From Sphingomonas sp. H160509 (GTDB lineage Bacteria; Pseudomonadota; Alphaproteobacteria; Sphingomonadales; Sphingomonadaceae): a stretch of 64,000 nt of DNA. Each line of letters begins with the position of its first letter. Positions within the stretch are counted from its first letter, which is position 1. This document shows positions 20,224-29,574 of this stretch, in pieces. The DNA lies in contig NZ_JAMXSR020000002.1 of the NCBI RefSeq assembly GCF_024124765.2, forward strand, positions 3,616,001 to 3,680,000, written 5' to 3'. Both the position numbers and the translations under genes were made by a program. The notes beneath the pieces were generated by a model, which did no database searches, had not been told where the DNA came from, and saw nothing but the letters and a program-made list of their open reading frames with translations.

Positions 20224-20270
20224 TGTAATAAAAGCTCCAACAAATGGGGTTAAAACGGCCCCCGTTGGAG

Positions 20271-20301
20271 CCGTGGAGCTTTAGGGCTCCACGGTTATTT
20301 A
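20271..20301 (-). promoter_or_regulatory. TAAATA motif with 5' hairpin of the capsid gene
   Basis: TAAATA at 20296-20301 is followed at once by CCGTGGAGC-CCTAAA-GCTCCACGG (20271-20294), a perfect 9-bp stem. The start codon is 72 bases downstream with a separate ribosome-binding site. A second GGAGCC repeat overlaps the stem. Confidence 0.68.
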
Positions 20302-20327
20302 TTAGAGAGTATTGTTCGAACCCGATT

Positions 20328-20987
20328 TTAGACTTGGAGGTCGGGGCGGTTCCAACTTGTGGCGATCGAATTGTGAGAAACGGGATCGGCGACGGCATCG
20401 CGCATCCATTCCGTCATTTCGGTGCCGGTGACTGGCGGCTTCGTCCACTTGGCGGCATTGCTCGCCGTGCTGTTGCCAGCCGCGCCCGCGCCTGCGCTCG
20501 CCGGGGCGCTCACGAAGTGCTTTGCGTCCGCCGACTTAAAGAACGCGGTGTTCGCGTCGCTCAGGGGGGTGCCGTCCGCGCTCAGTGCTTCGCCATTCTC
20601 GATCTTGGCACCAGCGCGAAGCATGGCCTCAACCGCCTTGGCAAACTGAGGAAGGACGTTGTTTTCGGTGATGGCCTGCTTGATGGCGTTGTCGATCAAG
20701 AGCGTGCCAAGCTGAGTATCGCGCGAAGCGATATCGGCGGTGAGCTTGTCGAGTGCGAGCTTGTGCTTCTTTTCGAGTGCGGCCTTAACCGCCTCTACGT
20801 CGCCAGCCTTTGAAGCGGCGGTGTTCGCGGCTTCCTCGCGTGCGGCCTCAGCTTCATCGGCTGCGGTCTTGGCGGCTTTCTCGCGAGCAACTAGCTCTTT
20901 GTTCTTGGTGAGGATTGCGGCCTTTTCGGCCTCATGGTCGGCGCGCATCGTTTCGATCGCGGCAAGTGCGTCTTCTAGGGTCTTCAT
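20328..20987 (-). CDS. Capsid scaffolding protein
   Basis: 219 residues. The N-terminal 100 residues form a strongly charged coiled coil (RADHEAEKAAILTKNKELVA; EKKHKLALDKLTADIASRDT), then a Gly/Ala/Ser-rich linker and a short C-terminal helix (WMRDAVADPVSHNSIATSW). Coiled-coil proteins of this size directly upstream of the coat gene are scaffolds that direct procapsid assembly. The ribosome-binding site AAAGGAT lies 6 bases before ATG. Confidence 0.8.
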   Translation of the reverse strand: MKTLEDALAAIETMRADHEAEKAAILTKNKELVAREKAAKTAADEAEAAREEAANTAASKAGDVEAVKAALEKKHKLALDKLTADIASRDTQLGTLLIDNAIKQAITENNVLPQFAKAVEAMLRAGAKIENGEALSADGTPLSDANTAFFKSADAKHFVSAPASAGAGAAGNSTASNAAKWTKPPVTGTEMTEWMRDAVADPVSHNSIATSWNRPDLQV

Positions 20988-21059
20988 ATATCCTTTTCGG
21001 CCAGTAGCCTTAGCGGGTGCGCCAGTAGCGCGGTTGATGCCCGCCGGAAGCGAGCATGT

Positions 21060-21065
21060 TATTTA
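21060..21065 (-). promoter_or_regulatory. TAAATA motif of the scaffold gene (leadered)
   Basis: TAAATA is 72 bases before the scaffold ATG. The leader starts ACATGCTCGCTTCCGGCGGGCA: ATGC and CGC pair with GCG and GCAT around a TTCCG loop with one mismatch. Confidence 0.55.
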
Positions 21066-21091
21066 GGCCCGCTTGCCGATAGGGATCGTGT

Positions 21092-21301
21092 TTAGTCGTC
21101 CTCACTGTCGAAGTAGTCGGCGGGAATATCGCCCTGATAGATCGGGTCCGTGATGATCAACCGCACCGCATCGAATGCGCGGCACGCAACTTCCCAATCG
21201 ACTTGCGACGTCAGGAAGTCGATTTCTTGAGCATCCTCAAGAGTGAGATCATATCCCTTAGCGATCACGTCGCTAAGGGCATCAAGCGTTTGCGGCTTCA
21301 T
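21092..21301 (-). CDS. Small acidic protein next to the MuF-HExxH gene
   Basis: 69 residues starting MKPQTLDALSDVIAKGYDLT and ending GDIPADYFDSEDD; strongly acidic. The ATG at 21301 is chosen because GAGGAG lies 7 bases upstream, inside the end of the preceding gene, which it overlaps by 20 bases. Not recognised. Its place directly after a head protein with a toxin-like metalloprotease domain, and its small acidic nature, would suit an immunity protein or an inhibitor. That is a hypothesis only. Alternatives are a decoration protein or a head chaperone. Confidence 0.6.
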   Translation of the reverse strand: MKPQTLDALSDVIAKGYDLTLEDAQEIDFLTSQVDWEVACRAFDAVRLIITDPIYQGDIPADYFDSEDD

Positions 21302-23465
21302 CAAGCAACTCCTCAATCAACTTCACTAGATCGGGGTCCGCCAAGTCGGGGCGTCCCATCATGTATGCGCTAAAGCTTTCCGCCCACCATTCGAACTCAT
21401 TGGTCGTTGCGTAGGTGGTGCTAAGCTGGTTCTTGCGTTCAATGCCACGCCCGCCAAAGTTACCGGGGGGCCGCGCCATGAAACTTAGTAAAGAACATTG
21501 ACGACAAGCGGTCTTCGAGCGGCGGGTTGTTCTTCCTGCTGCCAATGTAGCGCCGTCCGTTCTTTTTCCACATTTGGTGAATCTGGTGTCCTAGCTCATG
21601 GTAAAGCGTCGAACGCATCTTATCGATGCCGCTAAAATACTTGTCGTTCGTGTAGGGTCGAAGCTTAATGTCGTCGCCAACCTTCCACTCGCTCACGGGC
21701 TCGCCGCCGCCTTGGCGTTCCATCGTGCGGATCGTGCCGCGAAGCTTAAACTCTTTGTTCGCGAGCTTTTTGTAAGCCGTCACGAGTTCGCGACTTTCCG
21801 CCGCGATAACAAAGCGTTTATCGCGGTTCGCGGGATCGCTGCCCAAGGCGATGCCCTGTTCACGAAGCTTTACCAGTTGTGCGCTCATGCGATCGATTTC
21901 GGCTTTCAACTCCACTTGCTGCTTACGGGCTTTGATCAACGCGGCGGACTCCGCCCCGGTTTCCTTTAGGCCAACGCGGCTTGCAAAGCCATTAAAGTGC
22001 GTCGCGTTGATGTTAAGGATGCCATCGCCCATGCTGGCGGTTGCGTTCTGTCCGCCAACGCCCTTGATGCCACGAAGACGCGGAACGGCAAACGCATCGG
22101 TGATGCGGTCCACTTCCGGCCAAAGTGCCGCCATCGCTGAAGCCGCTTCGTCGCTAAGGTTGGTGCCAAGCGTTACCTTGCCGAAGTGCTCAGGCTTAAC
22201 GCTTCGATACTCGGGGCGCGTCTCATAGATCGGCGAGCTTGCCGCCTCAGCGATGCCGGGGGTAAGCCGCTTCGTCGCTTCACGCTTCGAGATCACGGGA
22301 ACCGTGTTGTCGTTGATAGCCGGGTCGATCGCGCTGGTGAGGCGCTTAGGAGGCTCAGGGGCGCGCTCAGGCGTCGCCGGGGGTGCCTTGGGGGGCTTCC
22401 GGCTTCGCCTTGGGCTTGGCGGGGCTCTTTACGCCGCCTTCGCCGAATAGACGCTCATCGAACTGGCGAAGCTCGCCGATCGACTTGTAACCGCCGCCTT
22501 CCTTGAAATACCCGGCGAAATCGAAATCCGGGTTCGCGCGGAACACGTCGGCGCGAGCCTTGCCTAGCACGTCATCTTGCACCGCTTCCGGCTGGTCGCG
22601 TAGCCATTCGCCATAAGGCTTGTGCTTCGTGCCCTCATTGTCGCGGCGGGGGATGAGCAACGAACGGCAACGCGGGTGCGCGGGTGGTTGCTGGTGGTTC
22701 GAACCCTTTACAAAGATCGTGCCGCTCAGTTTCTGGCAAGTCTGGCTTGTGCGGCTGTCGAGGATCGCGCTCCATTCGACGTATCGAATAGACTTCATGC
22801 GCGAATAGGGATTCGTTGCGGGCCGCGCTGGAGATCGCGTTGTTCGCGGTTAGCGCAATGGTGGTGGCGTCTTTGCGGCTGGTCTGGAGGATGCCGTCCG
22901 CATAGCCGCCCGCCTTCGTGCCCATGATGCGCCGCACGGCCTGCCCGGTGCTTTCACCAAGGCCAGCGCTCATGCGAAGCGATCCTTCGAGACGACGCAA
23001 GCGCCCCGCCTCTTGAACCTCCAACCAAGGCATCAAGAGCGTATGCCCGTCATGGGCGAACGGTAGGGGCGTGGTGGTGACTAGGGCCTTGAGGTATTGC
23101 GGGCCGGGGATGGTCGCGCCGAAATCGACTTTCACGCCCGCGCTGCTCACCGCCTTGGCGGCAAACGTCGCCTCATGGCTGGCGATGGCCTCAAGGTCGC
23201 TGGTGAGGCCCTTAGCGGCCTTCCCGTATGCCTTGGTGTTAACCTCAGCATATGCGCGCTTCATGTCCTCAAGCGCCTTGGTCGTCGCGGGGCCTTTGTC
23301 GAAGCCGTCGCGCTCGATACGCGCATAACGCGCGGCGATAAGATCGCTTAGCTCTTCGTCAAAGCTGTTGAGTTGGCTAACGAAGTCGTTAGCCATCCCT
23401 TGCCCGATGTCGCGCGCCGCCGTGGCGTGGCGATAAAGAATATCCCTGAGTTTGTCCTGATCCAC
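21282..23465 (-). CDS. MuF-type head morphogenesis protein with C-terminal HExxH domain
   Basis: 726 residues after removing one C from each of three runs (21465-21470, 22390-22395, 22808-22810). Residues 1-280 are the helical MuF/SPP1 gp7 domain, with the signature YVEWSAILDSRTSQTCQKLSG. A Pro/Lys-rich linker (KSPAKPKAKPEAPK; PPATPERAPEPPKR) follows. The C-terminal 320 residues end with a zincin motif, YHELGHQIHQMW, and about 50 residues later NEFEWWAESFSAYM, whose Glu could be the third zinc ligand. Family MuF proteins are capsid components, some with C-terminal toxin domains injected with DNA. It starts at GTG 23465, 4 bases after TAAATA. Confidence 0.82.
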
Positions 23466-23469
23466 CTCC

Positions 23470-23475
23470 TATTTA
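23470..23475 (-). promoter_or_regulatory. TAAATA motif overlapping the portal stop codon
   Basis: Reads TCC TAA ATAGGAG GTG. The portal gene's TAA is the first half of the motif, and the GTG at 23465 is the start of the MuF gene. Here AGGAG overlaps the spacer, but only 0-1 base from the start codon. Confidence 0.65.
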
Positions 23476-24879
23476 GGAGGCGGGCTCATCGTCCTGCCCG
23501 GTGTTATCGTTCGCGATCGGCATTACGATTGCTGGCGGACGATCGGCGAGTTCCTCAGCAAGCTTTTGCGCGTCGGCTTCACGGTCGAAATTTTCCGGCA
23601 AAGTCTTATTCGAAATGAGGATATCGATAAGCGCCTCACGCGAGATATCGCCGGTATCCTTCAAGCTCTTGAGGAACGTAAGCGCGGCGGTGTCGAGCGG
23701 CATGGCGTTGAAGTCCGTGCTACCCGTAAACTCGATCGCGTCCTCTTCGAGGTCGAGCCACCAAGCTACCCAAGCGAGGGCATCGTTAAGCCCTTCGTCG
23801 CGCTCGCGCACGATATTGGCGACGATCGCGTTTTCAGACGCGCGACGGATAGCGGCGGTTTCTGCCGCCTCAGCAACGGCGCGATCGTCGGCGAGCATCC
23901 GCAAGCCGTTCTTCGCGAGATCGGCCTTGAGCGTTTCCACCTCAGCGCGAAGCTCCGCAACCTGTCCGCCTGCCCATTCGAGAAACTTAACTTCCGCCTC
24001 TTTCGGGTCGCAATCGAACCGCCAGACGGTGCCGGGGGCAACGCTAATCTCGCCTTCGCCCTCAGCGATTTTCTTGATGATGTAGGGGATCGGCTGAGCG
24101 ATCCACCAATGACACATGGCGAGGTTAGCCGATGCCATGAAAAGCTGTTTGTTGATCGAACAAACGTCGGCGAGCGGGGCCTTGGTCGGCTCAAAGTCTT
24201 CCTCGGTGCTCACCAGCGTGAACGGGATTTCGTCCAGCGCCGCGCCGTTCTTCGAGGGCACGACTGAGCTAACGCGCGTCCACTGTCCGCCGTTGAGTTT
24301 CCAGATATTCACGCTGTAAACGCCGTCATCAAGGCGAAGCTCGCGAATGGTCGAAACGTCGTCATGAAGGCGAACGCGGGTGACGCGCTGGCGGTTGTTG
24401 ATGACGCCGGTTTCAATCCCAAGGATATTCTCAGCCGTATACATGCCGATGAATGGGCGAACGCCCTTGTCGATCGCCTGAGCCTGAGACATCGGGCCGG
24501 TGCTGGTCGGGTAATCGACGGTGAGCGCCACGAAGTTGGTAATGAGCAATTCGCTCAGTAGGCGTGCCGCCAGATTGTCGAGGCTGTATCCCTGCCGCGT
24601 GATGGTGCGAAGGATATCCTCAACGCTATCGGGGGCGTTCGTGATCGCGGGCTTATGCGTAGCAAGGGCCTTGAGGCCCTCCCACGTCCGTGCCGCGCCG
24701 GGGAACCACGGCGTGCGCTGCACCATGTTTGCGTAAGCGGTATCCGTCATCGCGTCGTCGCGGGGCAGGAACATAGCGAGGGGGTGCTTTACGGCACGCT
24801 CCCCCTTGATGATGGCGCGGTTGGCCTTCCACTCCTCAAGGAAGAGTGCGATTTCGGGGGAGCGGTCGTTAATGAGCAT
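23473..24879 (-). CDS. Portal protein (DUF4055-like)
   Basis: 468 residues, uninterrupted: MLINDRSPEIALFLEEWKAN, PRDDAMTDTAYANMVQRTPW, FTLVSTEEDFEPTKAPLADV, then a long C-terminal helical region with LDLEEDAIEFTGSTDF and an acidic tail. The order of segments matches DUF4055-type portal proteins, which form the dodecameric DNA channel at one capsid vertex. It lies between terL and the MuF protein, the standard order. TAAATA is 4 bases before the ATG. Confidence 0.82.
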   Translation of the reverse strand: MLINDRSPEIALFLEEWKANRAIIKGERAVKHPLAMFLPRDDAMTDTAYANMVQRTPWFPGAARTWEGLKALATHKPAITNAPDSVEDILRTITRQGYSLDNLAARLLSELLITNFVALTVDYPTSTGPMSQAQAIDKGVRPFIGMYTAENILGIETGVINNRQRVTRVRLHDDVSTIRELRLDDGVYSVNIWKLNGGQWTRVSSVVPSKNGAALDEIPFTLVSTEEDFEPTKAPLADVCSINKQLFMASANLAMCHWWIAQPIPYIIKKIAEGEGEISVAPGTVWRFDCDPKEAEVKFLEWAGGQVAELRAEVETLKADLAKNGLRMLADDRAVAEAAETAAIRRASENAIVANIVRERDEGLNDALAWVAWWLDLEEDAIEFTGSTDFNAMPLDTAALTFLKSLKDTGDISREALIDILISNKTLPENFDREADAQKLAEELADRPPAIVMPIANDNTGQDDEPAS

Positions 24880-24883
24880 CCCA

Positions 24884-24889
24884 TATTTA
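24884..24889 (-). promoter_or_regulatory. TAAATA motif of the portal gene
   Basis: Context TTCCTAAATATGGG then ATG at 24879; 5 bases after the terL stop codon. Confidence 0.65.
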
Positions 24890-24894
24890 GGAAG

Positions 24895-26254
24895 TTAAGC
24901 GCCCATGAAGCCGCCAAGTCGAATAGACTTAACCGGGCCTGCGCCACGTTCGCCCGATAGGTGCGTAAGCGCGTAAACGAGAGCATCAACCCGATCGGGC
25001 GAACCCTTAAAGCTTGGCGAGTCAAACTCGATCATCTGTTGTTCAAGCTCAGGGAAAACGCGCGAGTGCGACACGCGCCCGCGTTCATACATCGTGGCGA
25101 CGGGCTCAGCGCGAAGGCGTTTGCTTCGCCCCATCGCATCAACGAACTTGTGCGGGGCGTTCGGCGCTACGCGATACAAGAGGCTTTCGAGGATATCGCG
25201 ACCGTAGTTGCGTTCCGTGATGATCCACCGCGCATCATACTTCTCTTGAAGGCGTAGCGCTTCCTTGATCCAGTCATCGGGCTTAGCCTTGCACGTCGCG
25301 TCTTCGAGAACGTGAAGCCCGCCGTTACCGTCGCGGCCCGCCACGATAATGCCGGTGCTGTCGCTGTTCTTGTTCGCGGTTCCTGCCGGGTCGAGCGCAA
25401 CGACGATTTCGCTAAGCGTGTCCGGGTCGATCGGCTCGCGTCCGATCTTGGCGAGGTTGAACAAAGCGTGCGGGTTGTCCTCAGTCCACATGCCGTGTTC
25501 GTCGCGACGGCGTTGTTCCTCAGTCATCGACTCGAAGTCTTCGAACAATGACGCCGGGAGGTTGGCCTTATTGTCGATCGCGTTAATCGTGAGGTAGCGG
25601 TAAGTCTGGTCGTGTCGCGGGATCGGCTTACGCTCACCGGGAACGACGCCCTCAACGAACACTTGATAATCCCAAGAGCTTTTGAACGTCGGGTTAAGAT
25701 CGAAAAGCATCTTGGTTTCGAGCGGCGGGCCATCGGCCTTGCCAGTCGCGGGGTTAAGCGTCGCGACGCTTTCGGATAGACGCCCGCGAAGCGTCATAAC
25801 CGTTTTTGTAATCAACGAAGTTGGCTTCGTTGAGCATGATCGTTGAGAACTTGAGGCCGCGAACCTTATCGGGATCGTCCAGCCCCATGAATAGAAACTT
25901 CGAGCCGTTGGGCAGGCGAACCGTTAGATCGGATTGGTTGATATAGTTTTCAGGCGCGGCTTTAAGGTCCGCATACCAACCCGGCATGAGGATTTCCAAA
26001 GTCTCGGGAAAGCTGGTCTTGAAAAGATTTCGCTCGCACGACGTGCGGGTCTGATGAAAGAAACCGTGCGTCGATCCGGGCGCGCGCTGCGCTCGAAAGA
26101 ACATTCCCGCAATCTCGGTGACGGTCTTGCCTGAGCGGACGCCGCCAGCCGCAAGGATGTTGCGAACGGTCGGGTCGGCGATCCACTTGAAAAGCTGAAG
26201 GTGCTTGGGCTGGAATGTCGAGATATTGATTTGATTAGGGACGATAGAGGCCAT
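24895..26254 (-). CDS. Terminase large subunit
   Basis: 452 residues after removing one A from the five-A run opposite 25803-25807. The N-terminal ATPase domain has Walker A GGVRSGKT near residue 40 and a Walker B-like FSTIMLNEANF near residue 142. The C-terminal nuclease domain has LDPAGTANKNSDSTGIIVAG and PDRVDALVYALTHL, the acidic residues of the RNase H-like fold. It packages DNA into the procapsid through the portal encoded next. The ATG at 26254 has TAAATA 4 bases upstream. It is separated from the small subunit by 7.3 kb of fibre and accessory genes. Confidence 0.92.
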
Positions 26255-26258
26255 CCCA

Positions 26259-26264
26259 TATTTA
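26259..26264 (-). promoter_or_regulatory. TAAATA motif of the terL gene
   Basis: Context GCTTAAATATGGG then ATG at 26254. Between the fibre stop (26297) and the motif is a GGGGGCA/TGCCCCC hairpin at about 26270-26291 that may terminate the fibre transcript. Confidence 0.65.
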
Positions 26265-26296
26265 AGCTAACGGGGGCATTGCTGCCCCCCGCTCAC

Positions 26297-28061
26297 TCAA
26301 TAGACGTTGTAGATATGCTCGATATACGCGCGGCTAATGTTGATCGCCGTCTTGGTGGTGCTGGTGCCGGTGCTTACCCAAGCCTTCAAATAGTAGCGGC
26401 CTTCCGGCAAACCGGTGGTTGAACCGCCCATGTTGTAAGGCCCGTTTCGAACCGTCGCCGTCGTGTTCGAAATGCCGTTGGGAGCATAGAACAAGAACGT
26501 ATAGAACGCCCCGCCAAGGTTGTTTGGCATGTTCATGTCGTTCTTAGTGACGGTGCCCGTTCCGCGCGTGATCCAGAATAGATTGGCATCGCCAGCGTTC
26601 GCCCCAAAGCCAACAAAGTTGGTCATCGTCGTTGGGTCTTGATCGGTCGGCGCGTTGAGATCGTTCACCAGCCCGACGAACCAACGCTGCCCAGCCGCAA
26701 GGGTCGGGATGCGAAGGCGAATGGTCGCGTAAAGCCCGCCAACGCCCGTGTTAAAGCCTTTGATCATCGGGTTGGTGCAAACCATACCCGCGACCGATCC
26801 AGCCGCCGCCGCCGTCTCATAGCTGATCTGAGGTTCGCAAAGCGTGGTGCTTACCGCCATCGAAACGCCCACGGGGGTGCCCGAATAGGTGGCATCCCAA
26901 GCCTTGCGGTGAATGCTCACGCTATCGCCGTGCGCCATCCACTCGCGTTGCGATGAAAAGCCCGTCGAAATCCCAAGCGGAAACTCAGTTTGCGTGTTGT
27001 AGATATCCGACGTGCTCAGGAACGCGCGGTTCGCGATATTCGCGGCGCGCACGACGCTGTTGCCTTCGAGGATGAGGTTCCCATCGGCGTTGATCGAAAC
27101 CTTAGTCGCCGCCGCCAGTGCCGCACCGTTACGATACTGCACCTGTCCGTTCGAACCCGCCGTCGCGAGGAACGTCTTGGTCTGCCACGCCGCCGCATAG
27201 TCGGTTCCCGCCGTCTTGGTGAGAATTTGGTTGGTCGTGCCGCCAGCCGGAAGGCCATTAGCCGCCGATCCGCCGCCTGAGCCTGCGGGGCCTTGGATAC
27301 CCTGCGGGCCTTGCGGCCCTACGTCGCCTTTCTCGCCTTTCTCGCCGGTCAAGCCGCGCTCACCCTGAGTGCCTTGATCGCCCTTGAGGCCGGGAAGCCC
27401 TTGGATACCGTCTACGCCGTCCTTGCCGGGGGCACCGGGGGCACCGGGGGGCACCATCCGCGCCGGGAAGGCCGCGTTCGCCCTGAGCGCCATCACTGCC
27501 CTTGGCACCATCGGCACCGGGAACGCCCGGATCGCCTTTGGGTCCGACATCGCCGGGATTGCCCTTGGGTCCAGTGTCGCCGAGATCGCCCTTGGGGCCG
27601 CGTGCGCCATCCTCGCCGGGATCGCCTTTCGCCCCGCGCGTGCCATCTATCCCGTCGATACCGCGCGCGCCATCGGCACCCTTAGCGCCGTCTGCACCGG
27701 GTAGGCCGCGCTCGCCACGCTCACCCTGAGCGCCGGGGGCACCATCGGCCCCAGCATCGCCCTTGAGGCCGGTAGCGCCACGCTCACCGGGTGCGCCGTC
27801 CTTACCGTCTACGCCATCCTTGCCGGGAGCGCCGGGGGCACCGTCAACGCCATCACGTCCAACGATGCCATCGGCACCCTTGGCACCATCGATGCCGTCG
27901 CGTCCGTCCTTACCGTCGATACCGGGAGGGCCTACGGGTCCGATCGGGCCGGGTTCGCCGGGATCGCCCTTAACGCCGATGGTCGAGGGCTGAGCTTGAG
28001 TGATGATCGTTTTGGGGAGCGGCGGGGTGATGATGATCACGCCATCTTTGGGCGCGCTCAC
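26297..28061 (-). CDS. Collagen-like tail fibre protein
   Basis: 587 residues after removing one C from the run at 27446-27451. After a short N-terminal segment (SAPKDGVIIITPPLPKT) come about 240 residues of uninterrupted Gly-X-Y repeats (GDPGEPGPIGPVGPPGIDG and onwards), then a Gly-rich hinge and a C-terminal globular domain of about 310 residues (TKTFLATAGSNGQVQYRNGA to YIEHIYNVY). Gly-X-Y repeats form trimeric collagen helices in phage fibres; the end domain would bind the receptor. Start is GTG 28061 overlapping the stop of the preceding gene (GTGA). Confidence 0.85.
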
Positions 28062-28367
28062 TTGGGCTCACCCTTGTAACCGTCGCGCACGATGGTGCCG
28101 CGCTCGATCACCTTGGGAAGGCCGGTCTCATCGATGATCGCGAAGGCGCTAGAGACGCTCGGGAGCGTCTCAACCTGAGCGCGGGTGAGCGTGAGGCGAA
28201 GCGAGGTCGCATCGATCGGATCGACGGGGGAGTAGGAGCCTCAGCTTAGCGGCTGGTGCCTCGAAGTAGATTGTCGCGCCGGAAAGATCGACGGGCGCGC
28301 CGTCAACGATCGACTTAACGAGGGCGCTATATCCTTCGCGGCCATGAATGGTGATGGTAGTTTCCAT
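28058..28367 (-). CDS. Small fibre-associated or baseplate protein
   Basis: 102 residues after removing one C from the run at 28226-28230. It reads METTITIHGREGYSALVKSI, DGAPVDLSGATIYFEAPA, VDPIDATSLRLTLTRAQVET, ending DGYKGEPK. This resembles the N-terminal beta-sandwich of BppU-type baseplate proteins, in which DLTGATI-like strands are common. It is coupled to the collagen fibre gene, suggesting an adaptor or chaperone for it. ATG 28367 is favoured over GTG 28370 by the 4-base spacing from TAAATA. Confidence 0.6.
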
Positions 28368-28371
28368 CACC

Positions 28372-28377
28372 TATTTA
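28372..28377 (-). promoter_or_regulatory. TAAATA motif in a divergent intergenic region
   Basis: Context TTCATAAATAGGTG then ATG at 28367. The next gene upstream runs the other way, so transcription of the fibre pair must start here. This is one of two copies that cannot be explained as read-through from an upstream gene. Confidence 0.72.
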
Positions 28378-28441
28378 TGAAGCTGAGCCGATCGCCTAGA
28401 CGGTGCCCAAGGGCTCGGTATCGAGGTTGGGGGGATCGCGG

Positions 28442-29038
28442 GTGATTGACTGGCACGGCTTTGACTGGCCGTCGTTCGCGGCGCTCATGGGCGCGCTCGC
28501 GTCGTTGATCGTCGGTATCGTCGCAGTCGTTTTCGCCTACCGGGTCGGGATACGCCAAGCGGGAATAGCTGAGCGGCAAGCCGACATTCTCAGTCGCCAA
28601 GTCGCGCTCGAAGAGGCGAGCCTAAAGGCTGAGCTATTCGAACGGCGCTTAGCGACATACGAAATCGCCGCCGACTTCGTGCTGCACCTTAGCGATCTTG
28701 GAGATAGTGACGAAGGGAAGGCAAGATTCGCGCATTACGCGATGAAAATGCGAGAGAGTCAGTTTCTGTTCGGCCCCAACGTCTACGCGGCATTGGTCGA
28801 GATATGGGAGGCTGGCAATCGGTTGAGGGTAGCCCGCGCAACCTCAATCTCGCTCTATGACGATAACCTTGCGTTCGATCCCAAGCTAAGTGCGACCATA
28901 GACGAGCTAATCAAGTGGAGCATGAAGCGTCTTGAAACTCTACATGAAGTCTTCCGGCCCGATCTTGAAGTCGGTTACGATCTATTGTCATCGCATTCTT
29001 CAAGCCGAGACATCAGATTGCCGCCTAAGCGCCCTTAA
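28442..29038 (+). CDS. Unknown accessory membrane protein
   Basis: 198 residues from GTG 28442, which has TTGGGGGGATC about 9 bases upstream. One transmembrane helix near residues 12-35 (ALMGALASLIVGIVAVVFAY), then a helical cytoplasmic region (IAERQADILSRQVALEEASL; FERRLATYEIAADFVLHL). No family recognised. It is a lone rightward gene in the accessory island between fibre and terS genes, with lower GC than its neighbours, and converges on the next gene with a 4-base overlap. Such genes are often carried for superinfection exclusion; nothing here proves that. Confidence 0.65.
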   Translation: MIDWHGFDWPSFAALMGALASLIVGIVAVVFAYRVGIRQAGIAERQADILSRQVALEEASLKAELFERRLATYEIAADFVLHLSDLGDSDEGKARFAHYAMKMRESQFLFGPNVYAALVEIWEAGNRLRVARATSISLYDDNLAFDPKLSATIDELIKWSMKRLETLHEVFRPDLEVGYDLLSSHSSSRDIRLPPKRP

Positions 29039-29565
29039 TCGATATCGGCAAGCCAATCGATTTTGGCGCGGATGTCATAATTGGCGAAACAGCCCGGAAC
29101 GCAGGTGGCTGGCGGCATGATCGCCGCGCCCGCCGCATCGGTAATCGCGCCGTTCAATTCGTTACAGGCGGAGCATTCGCGGTGAAGGGTTTCGTGAAGG
29201 TAGCCAGCAAACTTGGTGCCAAGGTGCTCGCGGGTAGCCTCGCCCTGCGCGACGCGGTTGTGTCGCGCTACGGTGAAGGTAGCGCGTAGCAGCGTCGTCT
29301 CATGGGCGGTGAGCGGCGACGCGAGGCCAAGGTTCGTGATTTCGCTATACGACGCCTTCGAAAGGAAGCCGTTCTTACGGATGCCCAACGTTTTTTTGGC
29401 GGCATCGTCTATTTGATCGCCTTCTTTGCGGTATCGCGTTGCGACAGCGCGCGGATGTTCGTTGAAATTGGCGTTGATTAGGCGGGCGATCGTAGGGATA
29501 GCATCGGGGGTGAGTAGACCTAAGGTCATCACGGCTTCACGCGCTGCGTCATGCTCGATCGTCAT
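29035..29565 (-). CDS. Unknown protein with HETLH and Cys pairs
   Basis: 176 residues, not recognised. The N-terminal half is helical (HDAAREAVMTLGLLTPDAIP). Toward the C terminus it has GYLHETLHRECSACNELNG and then CVPGCFANYDIR. The HETLH and CSAC/CVPGC residues could form a zinc site, either structural or catalytic; HExxH alone is weak evidence. It lies in the accessory island and ends convergently with 28442-29038. Confidence 0.6.
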   Translation of the reverse strand: MTIEHDAAREAVMTLGLLTPDAIPTIARLINANFNEHPRAVATRYRKEGDQIDDAAKKTLGIRKNGFLSKASYSEITNLGLASPLTAHETTLLRATFTVARHNRVAQGEATREHLGTKFAGYLHETLHRECSACNELNGAITDAAGAAIMPPATCVPGCFANYDIRAKIDWLADID

Positions 29566-29574
29566 ACGTCGTTA

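Noticed and set aside
19276..20253. 325-codon plus-strand frame
   Set aside because: Antisense of the major capsid gene.
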